Positions 23,847-32,414 of a DNA stretch of 64,000 nt are shown here, one piece after another (the stretch's first letter is position 1; the number at the start of each line of letters is the position of its first letter). The stretch is from Glaciibacter superstes DSM 21135 (lineage in GTDB: Bacteria; Actinomycetota; Actinomycetes; Actinomycetales; Microbacteriaceae). The translations under genes were made by a program, and so were the position numbers. The DNA is taken from the NCBI RefSeq assembly GCF_000421145.1, contig NZ_ATWH01000012.1, forward strand, positions 1 to 64,000, given 5' to 3'. Under the pieces are notes generated by a model. The model was not told where the DNA came from. It worked only from the letters and a program-made list of their open reading frames with translations, and searched no databases.

Positions 23847-24679
23847 TACGCCGTCCCTGCCAAGTCGTATCTTCGGTTCACCGCAAGCCGGGTGAGATTA
23901 TCGGCCTTCACCGCCGACCTCGTGCTGTAGTACGCGTTGATGTCAGCGCGGGTGAGCAGCGGAATGAACAGTGCCGGGGTGGGCGGTGAAACCTCGTCGC
24001 CGCTCATCGACCACTTCATGGACTCCCCGCCGATATGCAAATTGATTGCCTCCTCCCGCGGGTCCAATACGGACGCGAAAAGGGGCCGCGGTACCCGCAT
24101 CTTCATGTCCGCGCCAACACGCACGCAGAGCACCGGGACGCTGTTCGACGTATACGTCCCCACCATGTCCGCGAACCGGTCGGTGTCATCGTCGGTGAGC
24201 GTGTAGCAATCCAACGCAATGCCCTGAATGCCCTGCCTCGGCTCGGAGACGACGATGCCCACACGGCGGCCACGCGGATAGAGCACCGAGCCCGGCACCG
24301 GCCGGGAGATCGACCTTGCCGCATCAGACGCCATCCGCACCCGAACCGCGCCCTGTGGGTCCAGAGGATTATGCAGCCACGTTTCGTTCACATTCAGCGT
24401 GACCGATGTCGCATCCGTGTAACCCAAGGATGATCCAGCGGAGTTGAACATCTCGGCACGGTATGAGACTTCCAGCCCGAACGGAACCTCGAAGTCGATG
24501 CGAGTCAGTGCGCCCGCGACAGGCGTATTCACAGCTCCCCGCATTCGATACTCACGGCCCCCGCCGAGACGATACGCGGTCACGAACGTCGTGCCCGCGG
24601 CGAAGCTCGAAAAGAGAACTTCAGCTCGCGGGCACGGTGCCGCATCAACAGACGGAGTGATCACAGGTGCGTATGCCAT
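23846..24679 (-). CDS. Distal tail-like minor tail protein
   Basis: 277 residues, directly after the tape measure gene, the usual place of the distal tail protein in siphoviruses. The N-terminal beta domain (about 30-110) resembles a fibronectin/Ig fold, and the C-terminal part includes RRVGIVVSEPRQGIQGIALDCYTLTDDD. Starts and stops overlap the neighbours by one base. Role inferred from gene order. Confidence 0.72.
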   Translation of the reverse strand: MAYAPVITPSVDAAPCPRAEVLFSSFAAGTTFVTAYRLGGGREYRMRGAVNTPVAGALTRIDFEVPFGLEVSYRAEMFNSAGSSLGYTDATSVTLNVNETWLHNPLDPQGAVRVRMASDAARSISRPVPGSVLYPRGRRVGIVVSEPRQGIQGIALDCYTLTDDDTDRFADMVGTYTSNSVPVLCVRVGADMKMRVPRPLFASVLDPREEAINLHIGGESMKWSMSGDEVSPPTPALFIPLLTRADINAYYSTRSAVKADNLTRLAVNRRYDLAGTA

Positions 24680-27303
24680 CAGACCTGCACTCCCATCCTT
24701 AGCTTCCGAGACTTGCCATCTGACGATTCAGCGAACACCATCTGCGCTTCACCATTCGCCAGCTCACGGAGCCAGCCAACAAAAGTGCCGTCCATGTAGA
24801 TCGGACGCTCCGAAGCAGCACTCGCCGCGGTAGACGAACCAAGGCCCGAGGCTGATCGTCCAGCGACCATCAGTTCTGCCATGTCCCAACCGGACGACTG
24901 GCGATCGAAACCACCCATGAACTGCTCTGACAGGGCAGCGCCACCCTCGCTCACCCGGCGCCAACCGGACCCAGAGAACGGTCCACGCTTCGCCGGCGAG
25001 TGAGGGAAGAACCCTGCAATGAAGTCCATGACCCCACCGATCGCGTCACCGATGTTGCCGATCATGCCCGTGATGCCGTCGATGAAGCCCTGGAACAGAT
25101 CCTGCCCTGCACCAACCAGCAGGTTGCCGAGATCCCCGATAATCGACAGAATCCGGTCCGGCAGGCCAGTGATGAAGCCGAGCACGTTCTGCACACCGGT
25201 AGACACGTTGTTCACGAATCCGGAGATCGCCCCCGAGACAGTGGACACCACACCGGAGACGAACCCGACGATGCCGTTCCACACGCTCTGGAAGAACGAA
25301 CCGATCGCCGACCAGGCCCCATTCCACACCGCCACGATCGTTGAAACGACAGCGTTGATGATCGCCATGACCGTGTTGATATACGCGGTCACGAACGAAA
25401 CAATTGCCTCCCAGATCACCGAAATGACGAGGAAGAACGCGTTCCAATAGTTGTTCCACACGTCGACGATGAACCCGACAACGGTTGTGATCACCAGCAC
25501 CAGGGTGTTGATGTACGCCGTGACGAACGCGACGATCCCTTCCCAGATGGCGGTGAAGAAATCAGCGAGGGCAGTGAACACCGTCGTCGCAACCGCAACA
25601 ATGTTGTTCCACGCCTCCGACAAGAACTGGGTGAAGTTCGCCCAAATCTCCTGCCCGAGCTCCGTCTGAGTGAAGAACCAGATCAGGCCCGCCACCAGGG
25701 CTGCAATGGCGATGACGATCAGCGCGATCGGGTTCGCCGACATCGCCACGTTCAAGGCCCACTGCGCCGCCGTAGCGATACCCATGGCGGCAGAACCAGC
25801 GAGCATCGCTACACGAGACCCGACAGTCGCAGCAGTGTTCACGACCTTCGCCGCAGCATCCCGCAGCCACAGCACCGACGACGACGCCATGATCGCGATA
25901 CCACCACGCTGAACGACGTTCGACGCCAGCTGTGATGCTGTCGCCGACCTCGTCGCACCCGCGAGAGAGAACTGCGACGCGGCAAGAGTGAACGTCGCCC
26001 CAATCCGGGCAGCATCCAACGGAATCGACGCGAGCGCCGCCACGTTCGCGAGCGTCTGGGCGGCCTTGTAGATGACAAAACCGCCAGCGAGGCCGATGAT
26101 CAGCGGTGTCAGGATCGCTGAGTTGTCTGCCAGCCATCCGAGGATGTCGGTGAACGCCTGCAGCACCGGGATGATGAGCGGGATACCCGCCGCAATGAGC
26201 TTCCCGATCTCCCCCGCGATACCCCCGATGCCCTTTCCGACCTCGAGGAAGATCGGCAGCATTGGCCGGATGATCGCGCCGATACTGCCGAACGTTGACC
26301 CGAGCGACGAGAAGTCACCCGACTGGAACGCCGAGACAATCCCGGTGAACGCGTTCTTGATGGTGTCGAACACCCCGATGATCGTCGAACCGACTGCTGA
26401 GAAGTCCAGACCGTCGATCCAGCCGGCGAAAGTAGCGATCGCCGGTGTGAGTGCACCACTGAACTTGTCCGCCAACGGCTGCAAACCGGTAGCGAGCCGG
26501 TCGACCGCGCCAGCGATCGACGTGAACAGGCCAGGTGCAGCGTCAACAGCGGAACCGGTGAACATCGCGCCCAGGCGACCCCACGCAGCACCAACGTTCG
26601 CCCACGCACCACGCGCAGTTGCACCTGACGACAACGCCGCCCCGCCAACACCCGCCTCGAGCGCGTTCTGGAACGTTGCGAAGTCGACCTCACCGCGGGT
26701 GACCATCTTCGCGGCCTCATCAGCGGTGACCCCGTACTGGTCAGCGACCATCTGCAGCAGCGGCACACCACGGTTCTGGAACTGATTCAGAACCTCAGTC
26801 GTCAGCCGGCCGTTCGTGGCCACCTTGTTGACCATCGCGCCCATCTCGGACAGCGGAGTCTTCGCGATCGTCGCAGCATCCGCCGTGAGCTTCAACGTGC
26901 GCGTGAGCGCCTCACCAGGCTTGATACCGGCGGCCACAGCGGATGCTGCGATAGTCGCCGCAGCATCCAGCCCGAACGCTGTGCCCTTGACGGAGTCCAA
27001 CGCCGACCCCATGATGACGCCGACAGTCTCCCCCGAGTGACCGAGCCCTTCGAGCTGCGCCTTGGCATCCTGGATGTTCAGGGCCCGGCTGAGCCCTTTA
27101 CCGGCGATCGCTGCGATACCCGCGACGGCAGCACCGATACCGACAGCAATGCCGGCACCGATGCCCTTGACCGCGTTCCCGAACGCGGACGAGAACTTCC
27201 CGCCTGATTCCTTGCCCGTGCTGTCGACCTCGGAAACCACCGTCGAACGGAAGCCTTTGAAGACAGGGATGATGAAAACTTCGCCGGAACCAACAGTCGA
27301 CAT
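24679..27303 (-). CDS. Tape measure protein
   Basis: 874 residues, the longest gene of the phage; its length sets tail length, here predicting roughly 130 nm by the usual 1.5 A per residue. The first 60 residues are polar, then a Gly/Ala-rich helix (IGAGIAVGIGAAVAGIAAIAG), the tape-measure domain around 90-250, many hydrophobic helices (390-660) including FTAIWEGIVAFVTAYINTLV-type repeats, and a C-terminal part with GFFPHSPAKRGPFSGSGW, a motif conserved at the end of tape measures. Functions inside the tail tube and in DNA delivery. Confidence 0.93.
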   Translation of the reverse strand: MSTVGSGEVFIIPVFKGFRSTVVSEVDSTGKESGGKFSSAFGNAVKGIGAGIAVGIGAAVAGIAAIAGKGLSRALNIQDAKAQLEGLGHSGETVGVIMGSALDSVKGTAFGLDAAATIAASAVAAGIKPGEALTRTLKLTADAATIAKTPLSEMGAMVNKVATNGRLTTEVLNQFQNRGVPLLQMVADQYGVTADEAAKMVTRGEVDFATFQNALEAGVGGAALSSGATARGAWANVGAAWGRLGAMFTGSAVDAAPGLFTSIAGAVDRLATGLQPLADKFSGALTPAIATFAGWIDGLDFSAVGSTIIGVFDTIKNAFTGIVSAFQSGDFSSLGSTFGSIGAIIRPMLPIFLEVGKGIGGIAGEIGKLIAAGIPLIIPVLQAFTDILGWLADNSAILTPLIIGLAGGFVIYKAAQTLANVAALASIPLDAARIGATFTLAASQFSLAGATRSATASQLASNVVQRGGIAIMASSSVLWLRDAAAKVVNTAATVGSRVAMLAGSAAMGIATAAQWALNVAMSANPIALIVIAIAALVAGLIWFFTQTELGQEIWANFTQFLSEAWNNIVAVATTVFTALADFFTAIWEGIVAFVTAYINTLVLVITTVVGFIVDVWNNYWNAFFLVISVIWEAIVSFVTAYINTVMAIINAVVSTIVAVWNGAWSAIGSFFQSVWNGIVGFVSGVVSTVSGAISGFVNNVSTGVQNVLGFITGLPDRILSIIGDLGNLLVGAGQDLFQGFIDGITGMIGNIGDAIGGVMDFIAGFFPHSPAKRGPFSGSGWRRVSEGGAALSEQFMGGFDRQSSGWDMAELMVAGRSASGLGSSTAASAASERPIYMDGTFVGWLRELANGEAQMVFAESSDGKSRKLRMGVQV

Positions 27304-27321
27304 GGAAGCTCCGTCCGTGGG

Positions 27322-27714
27322 CTAGTGGGCGAACGCCGAACGGCGCAGCAGGGAAGCACGCAACTCGGCGCGCTCTTCGGTAGTGACCTCTTCGGCCGCG
27401 CCATTCGCAGGCCAGGGCGCCGGCAACGTGAAGGGCTCCGGGTGTTCATTCACATCCCGGTTCGCGTTCATGAACGCCGACGTGTGAATGCCGGCCATGA
27501 CCTCGCCGTACCCGGCAGCAAAAAGCCACCCTTGGAGATCCGCGTTCAGGTGAGACCCAAACTCGCGACGCAGCTCGTCGATGAGGTCGAGCGCTTCCCG
27601 GAAGGGAATGCTGCGCCCGATCTCGTGGAGGCTTACTCCGAATCGGTGTCGGAAGTCGTAGCGGAGGGCTCGACGGTGCTCTCCGACGAAACGGTAGAGC
27701 CCTTGGATTCCCCC
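27322..27714 (-). CDS. Tail assembly chaperone, -1 frameshift extension
   Basis: This frame is open from the slippery run at 27710-27714 to the TAG at 27322 and encodes about 130 residues including GLYRFVGEHRRALRYDFRHR, GVSLHEIGRSI and GWLFAAGYGEVM, a sequence typical of the second tail-chaperone frame of actinophages. It has no good start of its own. GGGGGAA in the upstream gene (codons GGG GAA) allows the ribosome to slip -1 to read into it. The fused product helps assemble the tail around the tape measure, as lambda gpGT does. The extent of the slip site is inferred. Confidence 0.85.
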   Translation of the reverse strand, partial: GGIQGLYRFVGEHRRALRYDFRHRFGVSLHEIGRSIPFREALDLIDELRREFGSHLNADLQGWLFAAGYGEVMAGIHTSAFMNANRDVNEHPEPFTLPAPWPANGAAEEVTTEERAELRASLLRRSAFAH

Positions 27715-28022
27715 ATTTCGGCGCCCATCCTCTCGCCGAGCACCTCGGAGTACCGCACAAGAATCTTGAGAGCTTTCGCACCGTCACGCATGCCCTCGAT
27801 CGTCGCCTTGTCCTCAGGCCAGAGAATGTTGTCGATGATGAACCGGGGCATCTTCGACTGCGGGATCTTCAGCTCCTCGAGGTTCATGAACAGTTCGATG
27901 CGCTCGAGTGGAATGCGGAGGTCGAGAGACTTCTCACCCTCGTTCGTCTGACACTTCAGATGATCCTCGACGACAAGGAAGTCAGGCTTCGGGCCAGGAG
28001 TAGCGGTTTTTGCGGTTGCCAT
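27633..28022 (-). CDS. Tail assembly chaperone (G-like frame)
   Basis: 129 residues. Lies between major tail protein and tape measure genes, the fixed position of tail assembly chaperones. Core: VVEDHLKCQTNEGEKSLDLRIPLERIELFMNLEEL and MRDGAKALKILVRYSEVLGERMGAE. The last 28 residues after the slippery site are Ser/Thr-rich and end in SDTDSE. A fraction of ribosomes should shift -1 at GGGGGAA to make the long form. Confidence 0.87.
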   Translation of the reverse strand: MATAKTATPGPKPDFLVVEDHLKCQTNEGEKSLDLRIPLERIELFMNLEELKIPQSKMPRFIIDNILWPEDKATIEGMRDGAKALKILVRYSEVLGERMGAEMGESKGSTVSSESTVEPSATTSDTDSE

Positions 28023-28112
28023 GATGGGCCTTTCATTGATGGGTTGTGATGGGCAAGGGGTGAAACGGGGTGCTGGCCGGGAGGCCCATCACGGTTCCCG
28101 GCCAGCAGTCAG

Positions 28113-28688
28113 TTACGGAGTGACCTCGGCAGGGACCAGCCACTCACCGATGTGCTCGTTGTTCAGCGACGCAGAGCGCTTCGCGTGGAACGTCAGCTCG
28201 GTGCCGTTCACGGATCCGCGCTCCGACTTGTCGACCTTCGCCGCGGTCACGGTGACCTCCGCGATGCGGCGCCGGATGACACCGTTCTTGAAGATCTCCT
28301 CCGAGAACACGACGAACTCGACCGAGTGTCCGCCGGCGTCGATGGTGATGTACCCGTTTACGTCCGCGGTCTTGCCCCAGGCGAGCTCACGCACGATCGC
28401 GTCGTACTGGGCGAGATTCGCGACCAAGTCGGCGTTCGCGAGGCCGGAGGGAATCGAATACCCCTCCTGCCAGAACACGATCGGGTCGCCGTCCGGTTCG
28501 AGAGTCCACTCGAAACCGCCGTCCTCGGTGAGGAGACCGGCTTTCTTGAAGGCGACCGGCAGGACGAAGTCCGCGGCGCCTCCCTCAATAGCGGTGGGGA
28601 AGGTCGTACCCGAAGGGGCGAAACCCAGAAAGCCGGTGACCGGAAGGCCGACCGCGGTGACGTCATTCCCGAAAGAATCAGCAGTCAT
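28113..28688 (-). CDS. Major tail protein
   Basis: 191 residues. Beta-rich tail-tube subunit: GLPVTGFLGFAPSGTTFPTAIEG, AFKKAGLLTEDGGFEWTLEPDGDPIVFWQEGY, then a segment VNGYITIDAGGHSVEFVVFSEEIFKNGVIRRRI conserved in siphovirus major tail proteins. Forms the hollow tube through which DNA passes. A terminator lies just upstream (28710-28732), which suggests its own promoter or read-through control. Confidence 0.9.
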   Translation of the reverse strand: MTADSFGNDVTAVGLPVTGFLGFAPSGTTFPTAIEGGAADFVLPVAFKKAGLLTEDGGFEWTLEPDGDPIVFWQEGYSIPSGLANADLVANLAQYDAIVRELAWGKTADVNGYITIDAGGHSVEFVVFSEEIFKNGVIRRRIAEVTVTAAKVDKSERGSVNGTELTFHAKRSASLNNEHIGEWLVPAEVTP

Positions 28689-28709
28689 TTTGATTGCTCC
28701 TTAAAAGCG

Positions 28710-28732
28710 AAAAGCCCCCGAGTCTCGGAGGC
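28710..28732 (-). terminator. Rho-independent terminator inside the late operon
   Basis: On the minus strand GCCTCCG pairs with CGGGGGC around a 5-nt loop, followed by TTTTCGCTTTT. It lies between the tail-terminator gene and the major tail protein gene, both transcribed leftward. Confidence 0.75.
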
Positions 28733-28757
28733 AGATTGAAAGTGGTTGTGAAACGGG

Positions 28758-29174
28758 TTACAACGGGGTGCCGGCGACAGCGAGAGTCAGAGTGATGTAC
28801 CGCCTCGCCTTCTCTTGCGACTCAGGGACAGGAAGCGGACCGGATGACCGCAGAACGGCCGTGACCGGGTTGCCAGGCTCCACCGCGGGGATCTGCGTGC
28901 GGAGGGCATGGACGATGTTGGCGAGGTCGTTCGCGTCCTTCGGGTTCTCCACCGTCCCAGCGAGGATCGAGAGACCCACGTCACGCTCAGCGGAGATGAT
29001 CGACGTATCAACGCCACCATCGGCCCGGACGATCAACTGCCTCGCCGCGTTGCTCTCCCTGATGTCGACGACCACGTTCCGACAAACCGCCTCCGGGCGA
29101 GCTGCGAGAGCACGTCGATACCAGCCGACCAGGAACAGGTCGAGGTCGGCGTGGATGACCAACGGGTCAGCCAT
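28758..29174 (-). CDS. Tail terminator protein
   Basis: 138 residues. Its place directly before the major tail protein and its pattern (LDLFLVGWYRRALAARPE, an alpha/beta fold ending in YITLTLAVAGTPL) fit the tail-terminator/head-tail joining protein that caps the tail tube. No catalytic motif expected. Overlaps the gene before it by 8 nt. Confidence 0.72.
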   Translation of the reverse strand: MADPLVIHADLDLFLVGWYRRALAARPEAVCRNVVVDIRESNAARQLIVRADGGVDTSIISAERDVGLSILAGTVENPKDANDLANIVHALRTQIPAVEPGNPVTAVLRSSGPLPVPESQEKARRYITLTLAVAGTPL

Positions 29175-29436
29175 TGCCTGCCGCCCTCAACGCCCGGGAA
29201 AGCGTCCCGTGCTTCGACTCGACGAGCATCGCATGATCCGAATCGGCGACCACCTTCGCCACCACCCGAAACGGGGTGTGCACGACCTCCACATGGATGC
29301 TGTCCCGGTAATCACCGGTATCGACCGGTGCGGAAGCCCGCGCGGCCGCCGCAACCTGCTCGGCTTTCGCCTTGACGATGCTCTGCACTGCGGCAGAGTT
29401 CCCTAGACCAGGAATGAATGACTCGTTGAATTTCAT
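29167..29436 (-). CDS. HK97 gp10-like head-tail connector
   Basis: 89 residues. AAARASAPVDTGDYRDSIHVE is the signature of the HK97 gp10/neck family (A-P-V-D-T-G), which connects head and tail. Starts in an ATGA overlap with the gene before. Complete but at the short end of the family. Confidence 0.85.
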   Translation of the reverse strand: MKFNESFIPGLGNSAAVQSIVKAKAEQVAAAARASAPVDTGDYRDSIHVEVVHTPFRVVAKVVADSDHAMLVESKHGTLSRALRAAGNG

Positions 29437-29789
29437 CCGGCAACCTCCTCGAGCGGGATCTCCACGACTGGCCGCCACCCAGTGAACGGGTTGAAGTCCG
29501 CCTCCGGCTTCACATGGATGTACAGCACTTCATCACCAGAGCGAACACGGTCACCGGCCAGCACATCAACCGTGACATTCGTGCAGTACAGGCTCTTCGC
29601 CGTGACGATCTGCGTGCGGGTGGCACTCGCAGGCGCGACGCTCGACGAGGACGCGATCCACGCACCCTCGAGCGGTAGCTCGTCTAACGGATCGTCCCAA
29701 CTGCCGGGGATCTGCCGGTCAGGGTTGTACGGGTCCGGGATCGGCAGGCGGCGTTCCCGTTTCACTTGAGACGTGTGGTTGAACTGCAC
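29433..29789 (-). CDS. Head-closure-like connector protein
   Basis: 118 residues from a GTG at 29789 with GGAGG upstream. The beta-rich sequence with GDRVRSGDEVLYIHVKPEADFNPFTGW is typical of the small stopper gene between gp6-like and gp10-like proteins in actinophages. It starts within the last 71 nt of the preceding gene. Confidence 0.68.
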   Translation of the reverse strand: MQFNHTSQVKRERRLPIPDPYNPDRQIPGSWDDPLDELPLEGAWIASSSSVAPASATRTQIVTAKSLYCTNVTVDVLAGDRVRSGDEVLYIHVKPEADFNPFTGWRPVVEIPLEEVAG

Positions 29790-29973
29790 GAGCGACCTCC
29801 TCCCGTGACTTAGTAGGCGTCCGCGGTTTGCGTGGCGCCCGGGTCCGTTTCGCCTTGATCTTCTTCGCCGGCGCCGCGGGTGTACCGGCTTCACGCCAGC
29901 CCTGCCTGCGATAGTCCGCCACGGTCTCAGCTGGGACCGTGATGGTCTGCGCGCCCTTCAGCAACGTCGCCAT
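29719..29973 (-). CDS. Small basic phage protein
   Basis: 84 residues. The first 35 (LLKGAQTITVPAETVADYRRQGWREAG) resemble a short domain frequent in phage head genes that binds near the C-terminus of other head proteins; then a Lys/Arg/Pro-rich tail. AAGGAG lies 8 nt before the ATG at 29973. Its end overlaps the following gene by 71 nt in another frame. Confidence 0.6.
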   Translation of the reverse strand: MATLLKGAQTITVPAETVADYRRQGWREAGTPAAPAKKIKAKRTRAPRKPRTPTKSREEVARAVQPHVSSETGTPPADPGPVQP

Positions 29974-29975
29974 GA

Positions 29976-30344
29976 TCACTCTCCTTCGTTTTCCTCAGGC
30001 CAGATTCGCGAGAACGTCTTCGTGGCCCTCGGGAACTTGCCAATAGGCCCGCCGGTCACGGTGCTGCTGCCGCAGAGCGCGCGCAAAGCACCACGGTCAT
30101 CCTCGGAGAAGCAAGACGCGACAACGGTGTAGTCGACGGATGCCGACCCGATCCGCTGCGCCTTCACCAGGCGTGAACCCCGCGCCACCACCTCACGGCC
30201 AACACCGATCAGGATCGCGATCGCACTCCACCGGTTACGGCCATCCTCCAGCCCGTCCAGGTAGGGGGCGATGGAGATCGCGTACGCAATCACCCGTAGC
30301 GCCGTATTCTCGTCGACGCCCGTGATCTCGTTTGGTTCGATCAC
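29976..30344 (-). CDS. Head-tail connector, gp6-like
   Basis: 122 residues, mainly helical: ENTALRVIAYAISIAPYLDGLEDGRNRW and VGREVVARGSRLVKAQRIGSASVDYTV, a pattern seen in the actinophage gp6/gp15-type adaptor that docks on the portal. Follows the capsid genes, in the expected order. Function inferred. Confidence 0.68.
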   Translation of the reverse strand: MIEPNEITGVDENTALRVIAYAISIAPYLDGLEDGRNRWSAIAILIGVGREVVARGSRLVKAQRIGSASVDYTVVASCFSEDDRGALRALCGSSTVTGGPIGKFPRATKTFSRIWPEENEGE

Positions 30345-30362
30345 TCCATCACCCCCTACTCG

Positions 30363-30671
30363 TTACTTGACCTTGGCGATCAAGCCCACATCGAGCGCGT
30401 GCTTGATGCCGGCCTTCGTGTACCCGTCACCGACCGGTGCACCCCTGTAGAGGTACCGCTCGCCGCCGCCCTCCGTGGGGAGCACAACGGCCGCCCCAGT
30501 GACGACGTGACCCTTCGACTTCGGAGCAGCCGCAGCGGACGCGTCAGGCTTGTCGGGCGCCGCAGCAACGGCAGTCGCCGCAGGCTCGGTGGGAGCCGCC
30601 GCAGCGGACGCCTCCGTAGCCTTCGGCGCTTCGGTGGCCTTCGTGGCCTGTGCAGGCTTCGTCTCGACCAT
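30363..30671 (-). CDS. Ala-rich head protein
   Basis: 102 residues. The first 55 are Ala/Pro/Lys/Thr low-complexity; the rest (VTGAAVVLPTEGGGERYLYRGAPVGDGYTKAGIKHALDVGLIAKV) is a small domain found beside major capsid genes in actinophages. Its start overlaps the capsid gene stop by one base. Could be a minor capsid or decoration factor. Confidence 0.6.
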   Translation of the reverse strand: MVETKPAQATKATEAPKATEASAAAAPTEPAATAVAAAPDKPDASAAAAPKSKGHVVTGAAVVLPTEGGGERYLYRGAPVGDGYTKAGIKHALDVGLIAKVK

Positions 30672-31588
30672 CAGAGCGTCGTTCCCGTGATCTTGACGCC
30701 GGCGAGCGGCTCCGTGACGACCGGCACGACCACGCGACGGGCACGCACCTCGTACTTGTCATCGCGGTGACGATCCGACTTCGTCTCCACACCGGAACCA
30801 GCGACAGACGCGTAACCCGGCGAGCCGAGCTTCTCGTCCGCGACACCGCCGAGCTGATCACGGTCGACCAGCAGCGGGTCCGACCCCAAGTAATGCGGGG
30901 TCGTCGCCCAGGTGAACCCCAGCGCATCAACCGGGATATTCCCGGTGATCGCGATGTTGCCCTGCTCACGCGGAAGCGCCTTGTCGTCGACCAGGAGGCC
31001 GATGAGCTTCGCGTACTGCGTCGGCTTCAGCACCACGGTGTCGAGTTCAATACCGGTGCCGTCCTCCCCGCGCGTGGTCGAGATGCTCGTGAGAGCCTCA
31101 ATGACCTTGCCCGCGGTCGTCCAAGCGGACGGCGACGCGAACGTGCTCGACACCTTCGACGCGATGACAGCCATCGCCACCGAGTCAACGTGACGGACCA
31201 CCGAGTTGCTGAGACGGACCAGCGCCTTGTTGACGATGGAGATGCCCTGCTGGGAGATCTTCTCGTCGGTGATGTCCGACTCGAGACCCCACTTGACGGT
31301 CTTCGCAGCAGCGAGCTCGCCCTGCGTCAGAACCGTCTTCGGGTACTCGCCGCCAGGAGCGACAGCTTCAGGCGAGTCCGCGGCGAAGATCTCCTCGCCG
31401 GTCTCGTAGAAGATACCGCCGCCCTTCGCTTCGTACCGCCCCGAGAGGAGGTAGTCCGCGATGAAGCGCATCTTGGTGAGATCCGCGACACGCTTCGCGA
31501 TGAGCTGCGGGCTCTGGAGCAGAAGGTGAATCTGCGCCGTGGTGAGCGTCCCCTCGGGACGCGCCACCGGGTAAGTGTAGGAAGCCAT
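30671..31588 (-). CDS. Major capsid protein (HK97 fold)
   Basis: 305 residues. Flanked by decoration and connector genes. LLLQSPQLIAKRVADLTKMRFIADYLLSGR at the start replaces a long delta domain; the core includes TVKWGLESDITDEKISQQG, SNSVVRHVDSVAMAVIA and VVLKPTQYAKLIGLLVDDKALPREQGN, conserved in actinophage coat proteins. No scaffold is fused at the N-terminus, consistent with a separate scaffold (see 31962-32414). Confidence 0.9.
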   Translation of the reverse strand: MASYTYPVARPEGTLTTAQIHLLLQSPQLIAKRVADLTKMRFIADYLLSGRYEAKGGGIFYETGEEIFAADSPEAVAPGGEYPKTVLTQGELAAAKTVKWGLESDITDEKISQQGISIVNKALVRLSNSVVRHVDSVAMAVIASKVSSTFASPSAWTTAGKVIEALTSISTTRGEDGTGIELDTVVLKPTQYAKLIGLLVDDKALPREQGNIAITGNIPVDALGFTWATTPHYLGSDPLLVDRDQLGGVADEKLGSPGYASVAGSGVETKSDRHRDDKYEVRARRVVVPVVTEPLAGVKITGTTL

Positions 31589-31602
31589 TCGACTATCCCC
31601 TC

Positions 31603-31959
31603 TCAGTTCGTCTGGACGTCGATGACGTCACCGTCGGCGGCAGCAGCCTGGAGGGCGATGCCGATGGAATTGACTCCGACGCCGATCGTGGCGATCTTCC
31701 CGGCGGTGGCCGAGATGACCTGCACACCGGCGACGATCGCACCCGATGCGGTGAGACGCTGCACGCCACCGCCGTAGACAGTGACCGTCTCACTGATCGC
31801 AGCATCGAAACCAGCGACCCCGACAGCGAGAGCGTCAGCGCCGGCCGGGCCGACAGTCCGGTCACCGGTGACAGCGACCAAGCGTCCGCCGATCACAGCG
31901 GCCGAGGCCGTGAACGTCACAGCCTGGCCGGGCTTGAACTTGGGCAGGTAGTCAGCCAT
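31603..31959 (-). CDS. Capsid decoration protein (DUF2190-like)
   Basis: 118 residues: small beta-rich protein (YLPKFKPGQAVTFTASAAVIGGRLVAVTGDRTVGPAGADALAVGVAGFDA) of the type that trims capsid three-fold axes. It lies between the protease and coat genes, the usual place of decoration proteins. Start ATG at 31959 is 2 nt after the protease stop. Confidence 0.82.
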   Translation of the reverse strand: MADYLPKFKPGQAVTFTASAAVIGGRLVAVTGDRTVGPAGADALAVGVAGFDAAISETVTVYGGGVQRLTASGAIVAGVQVISATAGKIATIGVGVNSIGIALQAAAADGDVIDVQTN

Positions 31960-31961
31960 TT

Positions 31962-32414
31962 TCAGGCCTCCTTCGTGTCGTCGCCGAACGCGAGTGCGTA
32001 CAGGCTTTCGGCTTCGGTCGGTTCCTCGGAGGTTCCGATCTCGGAGACGGGGACCGTGTTCTTCGCGAGCGACCCGAGGAGAGCAGTCGTGCCCGCTTCG
32101 TTCGTCACGAGCTGAGCCAGCCACGTGTCACGATGCGCGGGCGAGATGCGGCCCTCGGTCACGGCATTCGACACGATGGACTCGCGGCGAGTGGTGTCCT
32201 GCTCCTCGCGCGCCTGCCGACCCAGCTCGGCCGAAGCCTGCAGGTCAGAAAGCACGGCGGAGTCTATCAGGACTGTGCCCTCAGGCACTGTCGGGGTGTC
32301 GCTGGTCTGCTCCGCGAGTGCCTCGTCAACAGCTGCCAGGAGCAGCTCATCGGAAGCAGCGGCATCGGTCACACCGAGCCGCTCACGGAGGCCAGCCGCC
32401 AGAATGTCACTCAT
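31962..32414 (-). CDS. Nested scaffold protein from internal start
   Basis: In frame with the protease gene, an ATG at 32414 follows AAAGGAAC at 9 nt spacing. It would give 150 residues matching only the scaffold part (MSDILAAGLRERLGV onward). The same arrangement is known for lambda C/Nu3. Supported by motif and spacing only. Confidence 0.5.
   Translation of the reverse strand: MSDILAAGLRERLGVTDAAASDELLLAAVDEALAEQTSDTPTVPEGTVLIDSAVLSDLQASAELGRQAREEQDTTRRESIVSNAVTEGRISPAHRDTWLAQLVTNEAGTTALLGSLAKNTVPVSEIGTSEEPTEAESLYALAFGDDTKEA

Noticed and set aside
27446..27787. Open frame on the minus strand across the tail chaperone region (Arg/Ser/Pro-rich)
   Set aside because: Its product is low in complexity; the true second chaperone frame is the other one, ending at 27322 and reached by a -1 shift.
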